From positions 425,197-489,196 of the forward strand of contig CABHNZ010000002.1 of NCBI GenBank assembly GCA_902167985.1: 64,000 nucleotides of DNA. Direction: 5' to 3'. The stretch is from Shinella sp. UYSO24 (GTDB lineage Bacteria; Pseudomonadota; Alphaproteobacteria; Rhizobiales; Rhizobiaceae). The position numbers and the translations under genes were made by a program. Positions 38,664 to 47,742 of this stretch are shown here, in pieces; the first letter of the stretch is position 1; each line of letters starts with the position of its first letter. The notes below the pieces were generated by a model. The model was not told where the DNA came from, ran no database searches, and saw nothing but the letters and a program-made list of their open reading frames with translations.

Positions 38664-39596
38664 TCATTGGCTTACGCGGATTCGGTTTTGCCGCCGCCAC
38701 TTGCCAGGCGTCTTCCCGGTCACGCCTTGAAAGATGCGAGTCATGTGGCTCTGGTCGGAGAACCCGCATTTGATTGCGACCCCGAAAATGGTGTCGTCAG
38801 AGAGAAGTAATTCCTTCGCCTTCGCGACCCGATATTCCGTCAGCCAGCGATAGGGACTCTTGCCGAACGTATCCTTGAAAGCTCGTGTAAAGTGGCTCCG
38901 GGAAAGCCCACACGTCTCGGCGAGCTGGCTAATCGAGACCTGATCGAATGCCATGCTCGTCAGAAATTCGAGCGCCCTTTTCTCCTGCCACGGAGCAAGC
39001 GACCTGCTCTTTTTTGCGGGAAAGTAATGACCGCCGTACGTCTGCGCAATGTGCGTCAGCAGCACGATGCTGATCTGCTCCAGGAACATCTGGTTCGGCT
39101 CCTGCTTGCTCAGCAGATATGGCGAAACCGCCAATGCGAGGCCCAAAATCACTTCATCCTTCGTTCCCGGCTTGCAATCGAACCCGTCGAATTGAGGCCG
39201 CCCCATTTCCTCGAGGAAAGTTCGGATGAACGGGAGTGGGATGTTGAAGCGAATGTTGTCGAATGGCGACAGATGGTGGCACTGCCATTCCTCGCGGAGG
39301 TCGGTAATGGCAATCGCACCCTTGGAATGACCTCCCTCGAAAACGAGCCGCCCATTCCGCCAGAGACGGTGCAGCCGAAAATCAGCCAGCTGGATGATAA
39401 CGGAGACGGCTTCCTCACGCTTGCTCGGCGGAGCGATCGGCAGATCATTGCCGTCGTAGCTCAGCCGGGTGACCGTGACGGCCGAAGCCTTGAGCGACCA
39501 GATTGTGACCTTGGCCGAAAAAGATGTGAGAGCGCTGTCGATGTTCGTGTCCAAGGCGTTCTTTCCGGGAATGCAATCCAGTCGCAGCTGGCTCAC
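38664..39596 (-). CDS. AraC-family regulator, downstream gene of a tandem pair
   Basis: About 310 residues, with an AraC_binding_2/AraC N-terminal part and C-terminal double HTH (FDQVSISQLAETCGLSRSHFTRAFK, IKCGFSDQSHMTRIFQGVTGKTPGKWRR). The frame is open to 39689, but codons 5' of 39596 only duplicate the end of the upstream gene in another frame. I prefer GTG 39596, one base after the upstream stop, which suggests coupled translation. SLAPWQEKRALEFL precedes the HTH, as in other AraC proteins in this window. Confidence 0.8.
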   Translation of the reverse strand: MSQLRLDCIPGKNALDTNIDSALTSFSAKVTIWSLKASAVTVTRLSYDGNDLPIAPPSKREEAVSVIIQLADFRLHRLWRNGRLVFEGGHSKGAIAITDLREEWQCHHLSPFDNIRFNIPLPFIRTFLEEMGRPQFDGFDCKPGTKDEVILGLALAVSPYLLSKQEPNQMFLEQISIVLLTHIAQTYGGHYFPAKKSRSLAPWQEKRALEFLTSMAFDQVSISQLAETCGLSRSHFTRAFKDTFGKSPYRWLTEYRVAKAKELLLSDDTIFGVAIKCGFSDQSHMTRIFQGVTGKTPGKWRRQNRIRVSQ

Positions 39597-39597
39597 C

Positions 39598-40545
39598 TTA
39601 ATGAAGCTGACGATCTCTCCACCGAGCGGGGGTGGTACCCACTTCCCTGGAGAAGACCTTGGTGAAGTGACTTTGATCGACAAAGCCACATGCTCGGGCG
39701 ACCTCCTTGATCGATAGTTCGTGTTCGGAAAGAAGGGCCTTCGCGGCTCCGACCCGTGCCTGCGTCAGCCATTGACGTGGCGTCAGGCCCGTCACATTCT
39801 TAAACCCTTGCGCAAAATGTGCAGCTGAAAGCCCGATGACCGCGGCGACCTCACCCACGGTCAGTTCGCGCGCCAGGTTTTTCTGCATGTAGCCTTTCGC
39901 CGCCATCTCGCGATCGGAGGGAAGAATCGCTCCGCCCTTTGGCGTCACGACGTCGAGTGAGTCCTGCAGAAGATGCGTACAGACCGCGATCGACAGGTGA
40001 CGCAACAGGGGATCGACCGTTTCAGGATCCCGCTCGAACAATGACAGGACTACCGAGGCCAAGTTGCTTACCACCTTGTCCGGTTCCGCCCTGCGGCAAC
40101 GCAGCGTTTTCGCGCCTTGTCCGGGGAAGCTGGCGCGCGCCACTTCATGGACCAGGGCTTTCGGCAGGTAAATCGCCAGGGAGCACAGGTCGCGATGAAG
40201 GACAGCGGAAACGCCTTCATCGAGATCGACGACGCAGACAGAACCCTTGGCGCACCAGCGCGGTGGCGCCAGAAGGCCGTCGCTTCTGACGTCCGAGTGA
40301 ATTGTATCCTCGAGATAGACCATCACGAGATAGCCGTCGAAACGCGGGATCGCTACCCTTGCCTCGACATCCCTCGTCACCGACCGGATTATCTTGCTTA
40401 CGATAATCGGCGCCGACGCCAAGGGGACGGTCTTCAGAAAGGGCGCCTCGGCCGTTCCGAAATACACCCCGAGCGAATTGCCGTCAGGACAGTTGGGATT
40501 CAAGCTTGCCTCCGGGATGCACCTGTTTGGCGAGCGACCGGGCAC
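39598..40545 (-). CDS. AraC-family regulator, upstream gene of a tandem pair
   Basis: 315 residues, intact. N-terminal cupin-like AraC_binding_2 domain (about 40-185: ARVAIPRFDGYLVMVYLEDTIH...CVVDLDEGVSA) and C-terminal HTH (LTVGEVAAVIGLSAAHFAQGFKNVTGLTPRQWL, VARACGFVDQSHFTKVFSREVGTTPARWR). It is transcribed together with a second AraC gene that follows one base later. The alpha/beta hydrolase at 40729 lies just upstream on the same strand, separated by a hairpin. Confidence 0.85.
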   Translation of the reverse strand: MPGRSPNRCIPEASLNPNCPDGNSLGVYFGTAEAPFLKTVPLASAPIIVSKIIRSVTRDVEARVAIPRFDGYLVMVYLEDTIHSDVRSDGLLAPPRWCAKGSVCVVDLDEGVSAVLHRDLCSLAIYLPKALVHEVARASFPGQGAKTLRCRRAEPDKVVSNLASVVLSLFERDPETVDPLLRHLSIAVCTHLLQDSLDVVTPKGGAILPSDREMAAKGYMQKNLARELTVGEVAAVIGLSAAHFAQGFKNVTGLTPRQWLTQARVGAAKALLSEHELSIKEVARACGFVDQSHFTKVFSREVGTTPARWRDRQLH

Positions 40546-40649
40546 CGCCGGGATACATGAATGATCTCATCGTAAGCATTTCTGTTCTGATCGAAATATG
40601 ATCGTGGGGAAGGGTTGGTTACGGAAATCACCCTCTTCATAAACGCATG

Positions 40650-40680
40650 AAGGCGCCAAGACCAGCAGTCTTGGCGCCTT
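40650..40680 (-). terminator. Hairpin terminator after the EstC-like hydrolase
   Basis: 13-bp perfect stem AAGGCGCCAAGAC with loop CAGCA. It lies 48 bp beyond the hydrolase stop on the minus strand. The T tract is weak (CATGCGTTT), so its strength is uncertain. Confidence 0.55.
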
Positions 40681-40728
40681 GGCCTATTTGGCCATCAAAC
40701 GAACTTGCATCCAATCGGGGGCGGGACG

Positions 40729-41432
40729 TCAAGCGACCTCGACCGCAGCCACGGCGCCTAGTATTACACTGGTGACCGCTTCCGGCATGGAAAGCAGGGA
40801 CAAGTGGCTGGCCGCGAGCTCAGTGGTCGTTGCCCCCATCGCGGCTGCGAGTTCACGCTCAAGGTCAACGCTGACGACACGGTCTTCCGTTGACACGATA
40901 TACCAAGTCGGCCGCGACAACCACGCGGCCTCGGTCACCTTGTCACCGAACGTACTGGCAGCGAGCGGGGGCTGCAGTACGGAGAGCACCCGCGCCTCCT
41001 CTTTTGGAAGGTCCTGCCCGACATCGTTTACCCAGCCTTCTTCCGAAAGGGTAAGATAGCCCGCGCCATCGTTCTTGATCTGCGACAAACCGGGAGGTGC
41101 AGGATACCTGCCGACCTGCTCGCCCACAGTTTCGCCGGCTTTGGGGGCGAAAGCGGCAACGTAAACGAGGGCCTTCACCTTAGGATCGTTCCCAGCTTCG
41201 GTGATGACAGCGCCACCCCAACTATGCCCCACAAGAACGATCGGACCGTCAACCGAGTTGATGATGCGGCGGGTGGCATCCGCGTCATCCGCAAGCGAGG
41301 AGGTCGGGTTCTGAACTGCGATCACGGGAATCTCTTCCTTCAGCAGCAGCGGGATTACTTTTGCCAGCTTGAACCATCGGCCCATGCACCATGGACGAGG
41401 ATGACGGTTGGCTTTCGGGATGTTGAGGTCAT
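40729..41432 (-). CDS. EstC/salicylate-esterase-like alpha/beta hydrolase (frameshifted)
   Basis: About 235 residues. ATG 41432 begins MTSTSRKPTVILVHGAWADGSSW; adding one base to the T run 41359-41362 continues into QKVIPLLLKEEIPVIAVQNP. The nucleophile elbow GHSWGGAV, acid region (IVSTEDRVV) and His (ASHLSLLSMP) are present. This matches the EstC / methylesterase-like group, distinct from the chloroperoxidase-like paralogues. No signal peptide; cytoplasmic. Confidence 0.85.
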
Positions 41433-41703
41433 TTGGTTTTGCTCCTGAAGATGTCGGATGGTCATGAGCCTAGACGGTTAGCCAAGATCGTTCTTGTTGG
41501 ATCAGATGGCATTTGGACGACACCACTGCAACACGCCGTCCGCTGGCTCTGAGGCGCCCTTTCGCCGGTGTAAAAGGGAACGCCGCTTTCCTTCGGGAGC
41601 CGCCAAAACGACAAAACTGCATTGGTCCATCCAAGCGTGGTAAACGATCCACGCTGTAGTATCGGAAACTTCACAACCTTCCGGTCCCTCTACAGGAGCA
41701 GCC

Positions 41704-42598
41704 ATGCGCAACCGAACGTTAATTCTAGCGCTGCCTTTCATCGCAGTAGTCACCCTGGCATCCAGCGCTGTCGCGAACCCTTCGATTTCTTCGGTTGCTG
41801 TCGCACCGCAATATGACACGACGCACGTCTATGTCGCACCCGAAGAGGTGGACAAGTTTGTTCAGGCGTTTCTTGGGACGTTTGGCGGCAAGTCCACGCC
41901 GCAGGTCGTCGCGACCGTGACGCCAACGCCAAGCAGCACGACGAGCCAGCTGCTCCAGACCCCCGCTGGCACAGTTTCGCTCTTCGGATTCAAGACTCCA
42001 GTCCCCTATCCGTTCGGTCTTGAACGCAACGGCTATCTCGTCCGGGACATGGACGTCGCCGTCAAGGCCGCACGGGACGCTGGTGCGAGCGTGATCGTCA
42101 CGGCTTTTCCGGATCCTATCGGCCGTGACGCCGTCATACAGTGGCCCGGCGGCCTCAATATGCAGCTGTACTGGCACACTAAGCATCCCGATTACAAACC
42201 GCTAGAAACCATACCGGAAAATCGCGCCTATGTTTCGCCTGACGTCGTTGACGAATTCCTCAAGGACTTCCTGACATTCTCCGGCGGCAAGATCATCGCC
42301 GACGAAAAAAAATGCGTCCGCGGCAGAAATTGGGATGCCGGACGAGAAGTTCCGCCGGGTAGAAGTTCAGTCAGATTTTGGACGCATGCTCGTGCTGGTG
42401 TCCGACGGCCACCTCCCCTATCCCTACGGCTACGAAACAACGGGATATGAAGTTCAGGACCTCCAGGAAACTTTGGAAAAGGCCGAGACGTTCGGCGTAA
42501 ACATCCTGGTCCCGCCCCATCGAGCCCGGGATCGTCAGACGTCCATAGTACAATTTCCGGGTGGATTCATCGCCGAAATCCATGCGGTGTCGAAGTGA
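41704..42598 (+). CDS. Exported glyoxalase/VOC-like protein (frameshifted at A8)
   Basis: About 298 residues with an N-terminal signal peptide (LILALPFIAVVTLASSAVANP) and two repeats of a VOC-like unit (THVYVAPEEVDKFVQAFLGTFGGK... and AYVSPDVVDEFLKDFLTFSGGK...), each ending in a region like GYLVRDMDVAVKAARDAGA / GYEVQDLQETLEKAETFGV. The frame changes at the A8 run 42305-42312; A7 gives a continuous protein. It probably folds as a fused vicinal-oxygen-chelate dimer. Substrate unknown. The stop overlaps the porin start by 4 bp. Confidence 0.72.
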
Positions 42599-44054
42599 TA
42601 TCCGCAAGCAAGAGCCCGGGGGAATCCGCGAGCGGAAGCTGGAGCAGGTATGGTGCGAGGACCGTCTGGTCGGCGCTCCTGCCGTTCGCCCTGTCGATTT
42701 CCTGCTCGCTCGCGCACGCTCAGAGCCCCGCCCCACCAACGAAGCGGCCAGCGATCAAAACGAATCGCTGGCAAGAGGACTGGTCGGTGCTAGCCGACCC
42801 GAACCTCAAAACGGAGCCACTGGATGATCTCAAATATCTCCCCTTGATTCCCGGCGACCCCGACAGCTACGTTTCTCTCGGGCTTACTCTTCGTGAACGT
42901 TACGAGGTCAATACGGCGCCGGGATTCGGGATCGGAGGCGGCGCGCGGGATTCCTATCTTCTCCAGCGTGCTCAAATACACATCGACACGCATTTTAATG
43001 AACATTGGCAGTTTTATACCCAGTTCGAGGACGACCGCGCCTTCGGAAAAGCGGATATCGGCGGTGCCGATGAAAACGAACTCGATCTCAGACTTGCCTT
43101 TCTCGGCTATTCCGAGACATTCGACGCAGGGACATTCAAGGCCCGTGTTGGACGGCAGGATTTCGCTTTCGATTTGCAGCGCTTCGTTTCGTCCCGCGAT
43201 GGACCAACGTCCGCCAGTCCTTCGATGCGGTCTGGGCCGACTGGGAGAGCGGACCATGGCGCCTCCTGGGATTCATCAGCCAGCCGGTGCAGTACCGGGA
43301 CGATGAGCCCTTTGACGACACCTCAAACGGGCATTTCACCTTCAGCACCATCCGCCTCGAGCGGCAGGTCTTCGGCACGAATGAGCTCTCCGCCTACTAC
43401 GCGCTGTATGACCGGGACGATGCGCATTACCTTGACGCCGCCGGAAATGAAGAGCGACATGTGTTCGATGCCCGTTTTGCGGGAAGCTCCCATAATTTCG
43501 ACTGGGACCTCGAGGGCATGGCGCAGCTCGGCACCGTGGGGTCAAGCGACATCAAGGCTTGGGCGCTGGGCGCACGGGTAGGATATACCTTCGATGATGC
43601 CTCCTGGACCCCGAGGGTGGGGCTCCAGTTCGACGTCGCGTCGGGCGACCGAAACCGAGGGGACAAGACCGTCGAGACATTCAACCCGCTCTTCCCTAAC
43701 GGATATTACTTCACGCTGGGCGGATATACGGGCTATTCGAACCTGATCCATTTAAAGCCATCGATCACGGTGAAGCCTGCCGAAAAATTGTCGGTTACAA
43801 CTGCTATGGGCTTCCTTTGGCGCATGACGACAGCAGACGCCGTCTATACGCAGCCAAGCATCCCAATTGCCAACACCGCGGGTCACGGCGATGCCTGGAC
43901 GGGTGCATATGTCCAACTCCGCGCCGACTATGCGTTCACACCCAACCTGACCGGTGCGCTAGAGGCGGTGCACTACAATGTAGGTTCCACAATCCGACAT
44001 GCGGGCGGGCGCGATGGCAACTATCTTGGAGCCGAGCTGAAATTTTCGTGGTGA
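42595..44054 (+). CDS. Outer-membrane porin of the alginate-export type (frameshifted)
   Basis: About 485 residues. GTG 42595 overlaps the previous stop. A signal peptide ends near SCSLAHAQS. The mature part has the alginate_exp family pattern: SYVSLGLTLRERYEVN, YLLQRAQIHIDTHFNEHWQFYTQFEDDRAF, then LRLAFLGYSE and VGRQDF. Adding A at 43206-43207 gives GPNVRQSFDAVWADW and joins the two parts. It ends with an aromatic C-terminal strand (GAELKFSW), typical of outer-membrane barrels. Coupled to the exported VOC-like protein, so the two may act on the same extracellular compound. Confidence 0.78.
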
Positions 44055-44082
44055 TCCTATTTTGGGGTAAAGCGATAGCATG

Positions 44083-44116
44083 ACCGGCTTGAGCAATTGC
44101 GCTCAGGCCGGTTTTT
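44083..44116 (+). terminator. Intrinsic terminator after the porin (repeat copy 1)
   Basis: 12-bp stem ACCGGCTTGAGC paired with GCTCAGGCCGGT (one G-U), loop AATTGC, then TTTTT. The same hairpin core recurs at 45678 without a T tract. Confidence 0.85.
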
Positions 44117-44167
44117 AATGCTATCGCGAAACCCGAACGAGCCCGGTGTCTCTCACAATGTTGCAAT

Positions 44168-44989
44168 TCAACCGCGTGCGAAAGCGAGAAGGTCCTCGCT
44201 GAGACGCTGCTTGTGGGTCACGTAGAGGGCATGCGGCGCACCCTCATAGACTCTGTAAATACTGTTTTTGATCATGCTGGCTGTGCGGTCCCCGGTCGCA
44301 CCTTTGGGAGCGGTTTGATCGTCATCCCCATGGATGATCAACGTCGGGACGTCGATCGCAGCGATGTCCGCTCTGAAGTCCGTCTCGGAAAAAGCCGTAA
44401 CGCAGTCCAGGGTCGCCTTCAGGGAACCGGTATAAGCCATCTGCAATGTCTGTGAGAGCACGCCTTCCGAGATGCTTGAACCATCCCGGTTGGTGCCAAA
44501 ATAGTAGGTGTTGAAATCTGCAAGGAACTGCGCCCGGTCGGCGGTCAGTCCCGCCTTTATCCCTTCGAAGACGGACCCGTCAACACCGTCGAGATTGTCC
44601 TTCGTTCTCATAAGAAACGGTGTCACCGAGCTTACAAGGGCAAGTTTGGAGACTGCCTGGGAGCCGTGACGGCCCAGGTATCGAACTACGTCGCCCCCGC
44701 CCATCGAAAACCCGACGAGAGTCACGTCCGAAAGCGCGAGATTTGAAATAATGTCGGATATGTCGTCGGCAAAGGTATCGTAATCATAGCCTGACCAAGG
44801 TTGCGACGAGCGCCCGAAACCGCGCCTGTCATATCCGATCGCGCGGAATCCGTTCTGGGCAAGGAACAGCATCTGCGATTCCCACATATCGGCGGTGAGA
44901 GGCCAGCCGGGACAGAATACCACCGGCCGACCTGCTCCCCAGTCGTTAAGGAAGATGTGCTTGCCGTCGCGCGTCGGTATGGTCGTCAT
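44168..44989 (-). CDS. Chloroperoxidase-like alpha/beta hydrolase, cytoplasmic
   Basis: 273 residues, the same length as the copy at 29074. ATG 44989 is preceded by GGGGAAG. Catalytic Ser in GFSMGGGDVVRY, acid in IHGDDDQTAP, His in APHALY; oxyanion region PGWPLTADMW. All triad residues are present, unlike the paralogue at 29074. Long upstream codons in frame (to 45172) have no family match, so the shorter start is used. No operon partner is visible. Confidence 0.9.
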   Translation of the reverse strand: MTTIPTRDGKHIFLNDWGAGRPVVFCPGWPLTADMWESQMLFLAQNGFRAIGYDRRGFGRSSQPWSGYDYDTFADDISDIISNLALSDVTLVGFSMGGGDVVRYLGRHGSQAVSKLALVSSVTPFLMRTKDNLDGVDGSVFEGIKAGLTADRAQFLADFNTYYFGTNRDGSSISEGVLSQTLQMAYTGSLKATLDCVTAFSETDFRADIAAIDVPTLIIHGDDDQTAPKGATGDRTASMIKNSIYRVYEGAPHALYVTHKQRLSEDLLAFARG

Positions 44990-45429
44990 GGGTGATCTTC
45001 CCCGGTTGAATTTCTCATCCTTGAGACTATCACTGGATGGACCGTGCTGTTTGGACGCTCCTATTGCAACCGTCTCATGTTTGAGCGGGCGAATACCATG
45101 ATCGGCTAAAATGTAGTCGGTTTTGACAAATCCGGTGACCAAAGAGGTCGCTACAACCTCGATCATCGGCAACCGGAGCTATCGGAGACCCGCCAATGAC
45201 CCGATATGGCGAGCGCCCACCTGCCTATGATTCCGACTTGTCGATAGCAGCGATCGGCGTAGCGATGCTGCCCCCGCTGCGGTTACTGGCAGTCGGCAAT
45301 CTTCGCGGAGAAGGCAGTCCTCGGCAGGATCGAGTGTCCATTTCGGGCAAAACAGGCAAGCCCGCGCCATTTCCGGGAGAATGCAGCCAGACCGGCTTGA
45401 ACTGAAGAGACGACTAGCAGCAAAGAAAC
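44990..45429. other. Intergenic stretch, nothing recognised
   Basis: 440 bp between the hydrolase start and the pyruvate-oxidase remnant. Short frames exist on both strands but none has a ribosome site plus a family match. A Cys-containing minus-strand stretch (ACLFCPKWTLDPAEDC) is intriguing but too short to name. Confidence 0.5.
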
Positions 45430-45660
45430 ATGAAGTGGCATCAAAAGTCTCAGACGTCTTGACCGAATTCCTGCTCACGGCAGGGGTGGAACGGATCTAA
45501 GGGGTCGTTGGAGACGTGTTGAACGGTCTGACGGAATCGCTTCGAAAGTGGGCTGATATTCAATGTATCCACACACGCCATGAGGAACCGCGGCTCTCGC
45601 CACCGAGGCTGAAGGTCAGCTGACGGGAAAACTGACGTCTGCGCCGGTAGATTTGGGCCA
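45430..45660 (+). pseudogene. N-terminal remnant of a ThDP-dependent pyruvate oxidase (PoxB-like)
   Basis: SKVSDVLTEFLLTAGVERI, an in-frame TAA at 45498-45500 where the family has Tyr, then GVVGDVLNGLTESLRKWADIQCIHTRHEE, and after a frame change ALATEAEGQLTGKL. These match the first 75 residues of PoxB/acetolactate-synthase-type enzymes, including the cofactor Glu (RHEE). Everything after that is missing. The stop is a substitution, not a homopolymer change, so this is true decay. Confidence 0.72.
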
Positions 45661-45677
45661 GGCCAAAGCGTCGGAGG

Positions 45678-45707
45678 AACGGCTTGAGCAAATGCGCTCA
45701 GGCCGTT
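45678..45707. repeat. Copy 2 of the GGCTTGAGC hairpin
   Basis: AACGGCTTGAGC paired with GCTCAGGCCGTT around AAATGC, nearly identical to the terminator stem at 44083-44112. No T run follows on either strand. It lies between the pox remnant and the end of the CMD gene. Confidence 0.6.
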
Positions 45708-45716
45708 CTGCCGCTC

Positions 45717-46290
45717 TCAGGCGTCTTGCCCAGGCACACCGATGGCAAAACCGTTCAAGGTCATGGAAATGGAGCAATAGTGCCCGACAAGCCAGATCAG
45801 CTCCCGTGTTCCGGCTTCCCCGAACACGTCAAGCGCGTGGTTATAGACCCGATCAGGTAAAATACCGCCTCCGAGCAGCGCCTTGACAACGTCGAGCGCC
45901 GCCGCCTCCGATACGGACAGGTCACTTGGCCGCGCACCGGCTGAGAGTGTCGAAAGCCGGGCGTCACTCATCGAATGCCTGTTCTTGGCGACCGCCGAGT
46001 GCGCATACACTTCATAAGCTGCCCCGAAGTGGGCCCCCACCGCGATGATGGCGACCTGTCTGACGGCATCGTCCAAATGTTTGAAGGCGGTCATCGCTTT
46101 GGTGACGGTCCAGAATGCCTCCCCGACCTCGGGCTGGTGCAGCCAGGCAATTCCAGGGTCCTAGGAACGCACCGTCTGCACGCATGGTAACGAAATCCTG
46201 ATACTTGGCGCCGACGCCAATCTTCATTTCATCGTAGAGCGCCTTCTGTCTGGCATCGAGTTCGTTTGGTGATAACGGGGGCAGGCGCAT
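45717..46290 (-). CDS. Carboxymuconolactone-decarboxylase-family protein (frameshifted)
   Basis: About 190 residues of the CMD/AhpD-like all-helical fold. ATG 46290 (MRLPPLSPNELDARQKALYDEM) after GGGAG; removing one A near 46155 reads WIAWLHQPEVGEAFWTVTKAMTAFKHLDDAVRQVAIIAVGAHFGAAYEVYAH. The AhpD-type CxxC is absent: the position after the central helix reads FGAAYEVYAH, so disulfide reductase activity is unlikely. C-terminal RVYNHALDVFGEAGTRELIWLVGHY is typical. Function unknown; possibly a lactone decarboxylase. Confidence 0.78.
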
Positions 46291-46449
46291 TGTGGTCTCC
46301 CTTGGCTAAAGACGTATCGGTCCCAAGTCGTGCGTAAAGCGGCCTCCTGAAGAGGAACTCTCTAGCCTCACGGTGTCCGTGGAGACAACGAACCTGTCGC
46401 CGCCGCCTCAGGGCGGTTCTTCGGTTCATTTGGTCGCCAACTTTCGTTG

Positions 46450-47742
46450 TTAATTGCCGCCAGCCCGGGCAGACTTGACCGTATCCGCAGTAACGAGGCC
46501 CTGCTTGCCGCCGAAATGCGCGATCACGTAGTTGGCGAGCGCGGCCAATTCTCGGTCATCATAGGCGGCGGCAAAAGATGGCATAGATTGGCCTGGATCA
46601 TGATCCTCGGAAGATGCACCTTCGAGCAAAAGCCTGATCAGATTCGTTCCTGCAGGATCACTGACATTGCGGTCTCCGATCAGAGACTGACGGCGCGTCG
46701 CTTGACCGGAGCCATCCCAGCCGTGGCAGCTCGCACATGCACTTTCGAACACAGACTTGCCGCCGGACTCGTCAGAATCTCCTGACGACCACGAACGCGC
46801 GCGCGTCATACTTGATGTAGACGGGGTTCGAGTCGGATCGTCGCTTTCAACAGGTGGAATGGAGCGAAGATAGGTAACGATCGCATCAATATCACCAGCT
46901 TCTAGCTTTCCAAGACTCAAATCGATCGCTTGCTTCATGCTCCCGGTTGCCGCCCCATGGCCCTCTGCCCAGCCCGCAGAGAGGTAATGTGCAATCGCTG
47001 CGTCAGTCCACGCGCCAATGCCCGACTTCATGTCCGGAGTTATGTTCCATGCTCGCCATCCGTCCACGGTTCCGCCTGACAATTCCTCTGAGGATTTTCT
47101 GGCAAACAGGATATTTCGCGGCGTATGGCACTCTCCGCAATGCGCGAGCCCTTGGACGAGATATGCACCACGGTTCCACTGCGCAGACTTACCGGTGTCC
47201 GCTTCAAAGGGTTCGGTGTTTAGGAACAGCAGCTTCCAGGCACGAAGCGACCAGCGCTGATTGAATGGAAAAGCCAGTTGATTTTGCGGAGCAGGGTCGC
47301 CAACAGGTGCCAGCGTTTTGAGATAGGCGAAGATCGCAACCATATCCGCGTCACTAAGCTTGGCATAAGACGTGTAAGGGAAGGCAGGATAAAGGTCCTC
47401 ACCGCTCTTGCCCACGCCATGCCGCATGGCCCTTACGAACTCGGCACCGTTCCACGAGCCTATGCCCGAGTCGATATCCGGCGTGATATTCGCGGAGTAA
47501 ATCTTTCCAAAAGGCAGTTCGAACGCCAATCCCCCCGCAAACGGCTTACCGCCCGGGGTGGTATGGCAGGCCGCACAGTCTCCGGCGAGCGTCAGATAGC
47601 GACCATGCTCGACAAGCGCCTCGTCATTCAGATCCATATTGGCTTCCTTGATGGGATCCAACCCATGCGGAAGAGAAAAGAAGGCGAAAGCGGCACCGGC
47701 AGCGACCGCACAGGCCGCAGCGGATTTCCACAGAAATCTCAT
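46450..47742 (-). CDS. Tri-haem cytochrome c subunit of a periplasmic molybdenum hydroxylase
   Basis: 430 residues, intact. N-terminal membrane anchor/signal (AAACAVAAGAAFAFFSL), then three c-type haem sites: CAACH, CGECH, CASCH, with distal Met candidates in each domain. The start overlaps the stop of the Mo-subunit gene (ATGA), so it is the third gene of the operon. In such systems the cytochrome passes electrons from the hydroxylase to the quinone pool or terminal oxidase. Confidence 0.92.
   Translation of the reverse strand: MRFLWKSAAACAVAAGAAFAFFSLPHGLDPIKEANMDLNDEALVEHGRYLTLAGDCAACHTTPGGKPFAGGLAFELPFGKIYSANITPDIDSGIGSWNGAEFVRAMRHGVGKSGEDLYPAFPYTSYAKLSDADMVAIFAYLKTLAPVGDPAPQNQLAFPFNQRWSLRAWKLLFLNTEPFEADTGKSAQWNRGAYLVQGLAHCGECHTPRNILFARKSSEELSGGTVDGWRAWNITPDMKSGIGAWTDAAIAHYLSAGWAEGHGAATGSMKQAIDLSLGKLEAGDIDAIVTYLRSIPPVESDDPTRTPSTSSMTRARSWSSGDSDESGGKSVFESACASCHGWDGSGQATRRQSLIGDRNVSDPAGTNLIRLLLEGASSEDHDPGQSMPSFAAAYDDRELAALANYVIAHFGGKQGLVTADTVKSARAGGN

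Noticed and set aside
41469..41480. 12-nt match between this intergenic site and the left flank of the IS481 element (CCTAGACGGTTA)
   Set aside because: Matches of this length are expected by chance in 64 kb, and no inverted-repeat core accompanies it.
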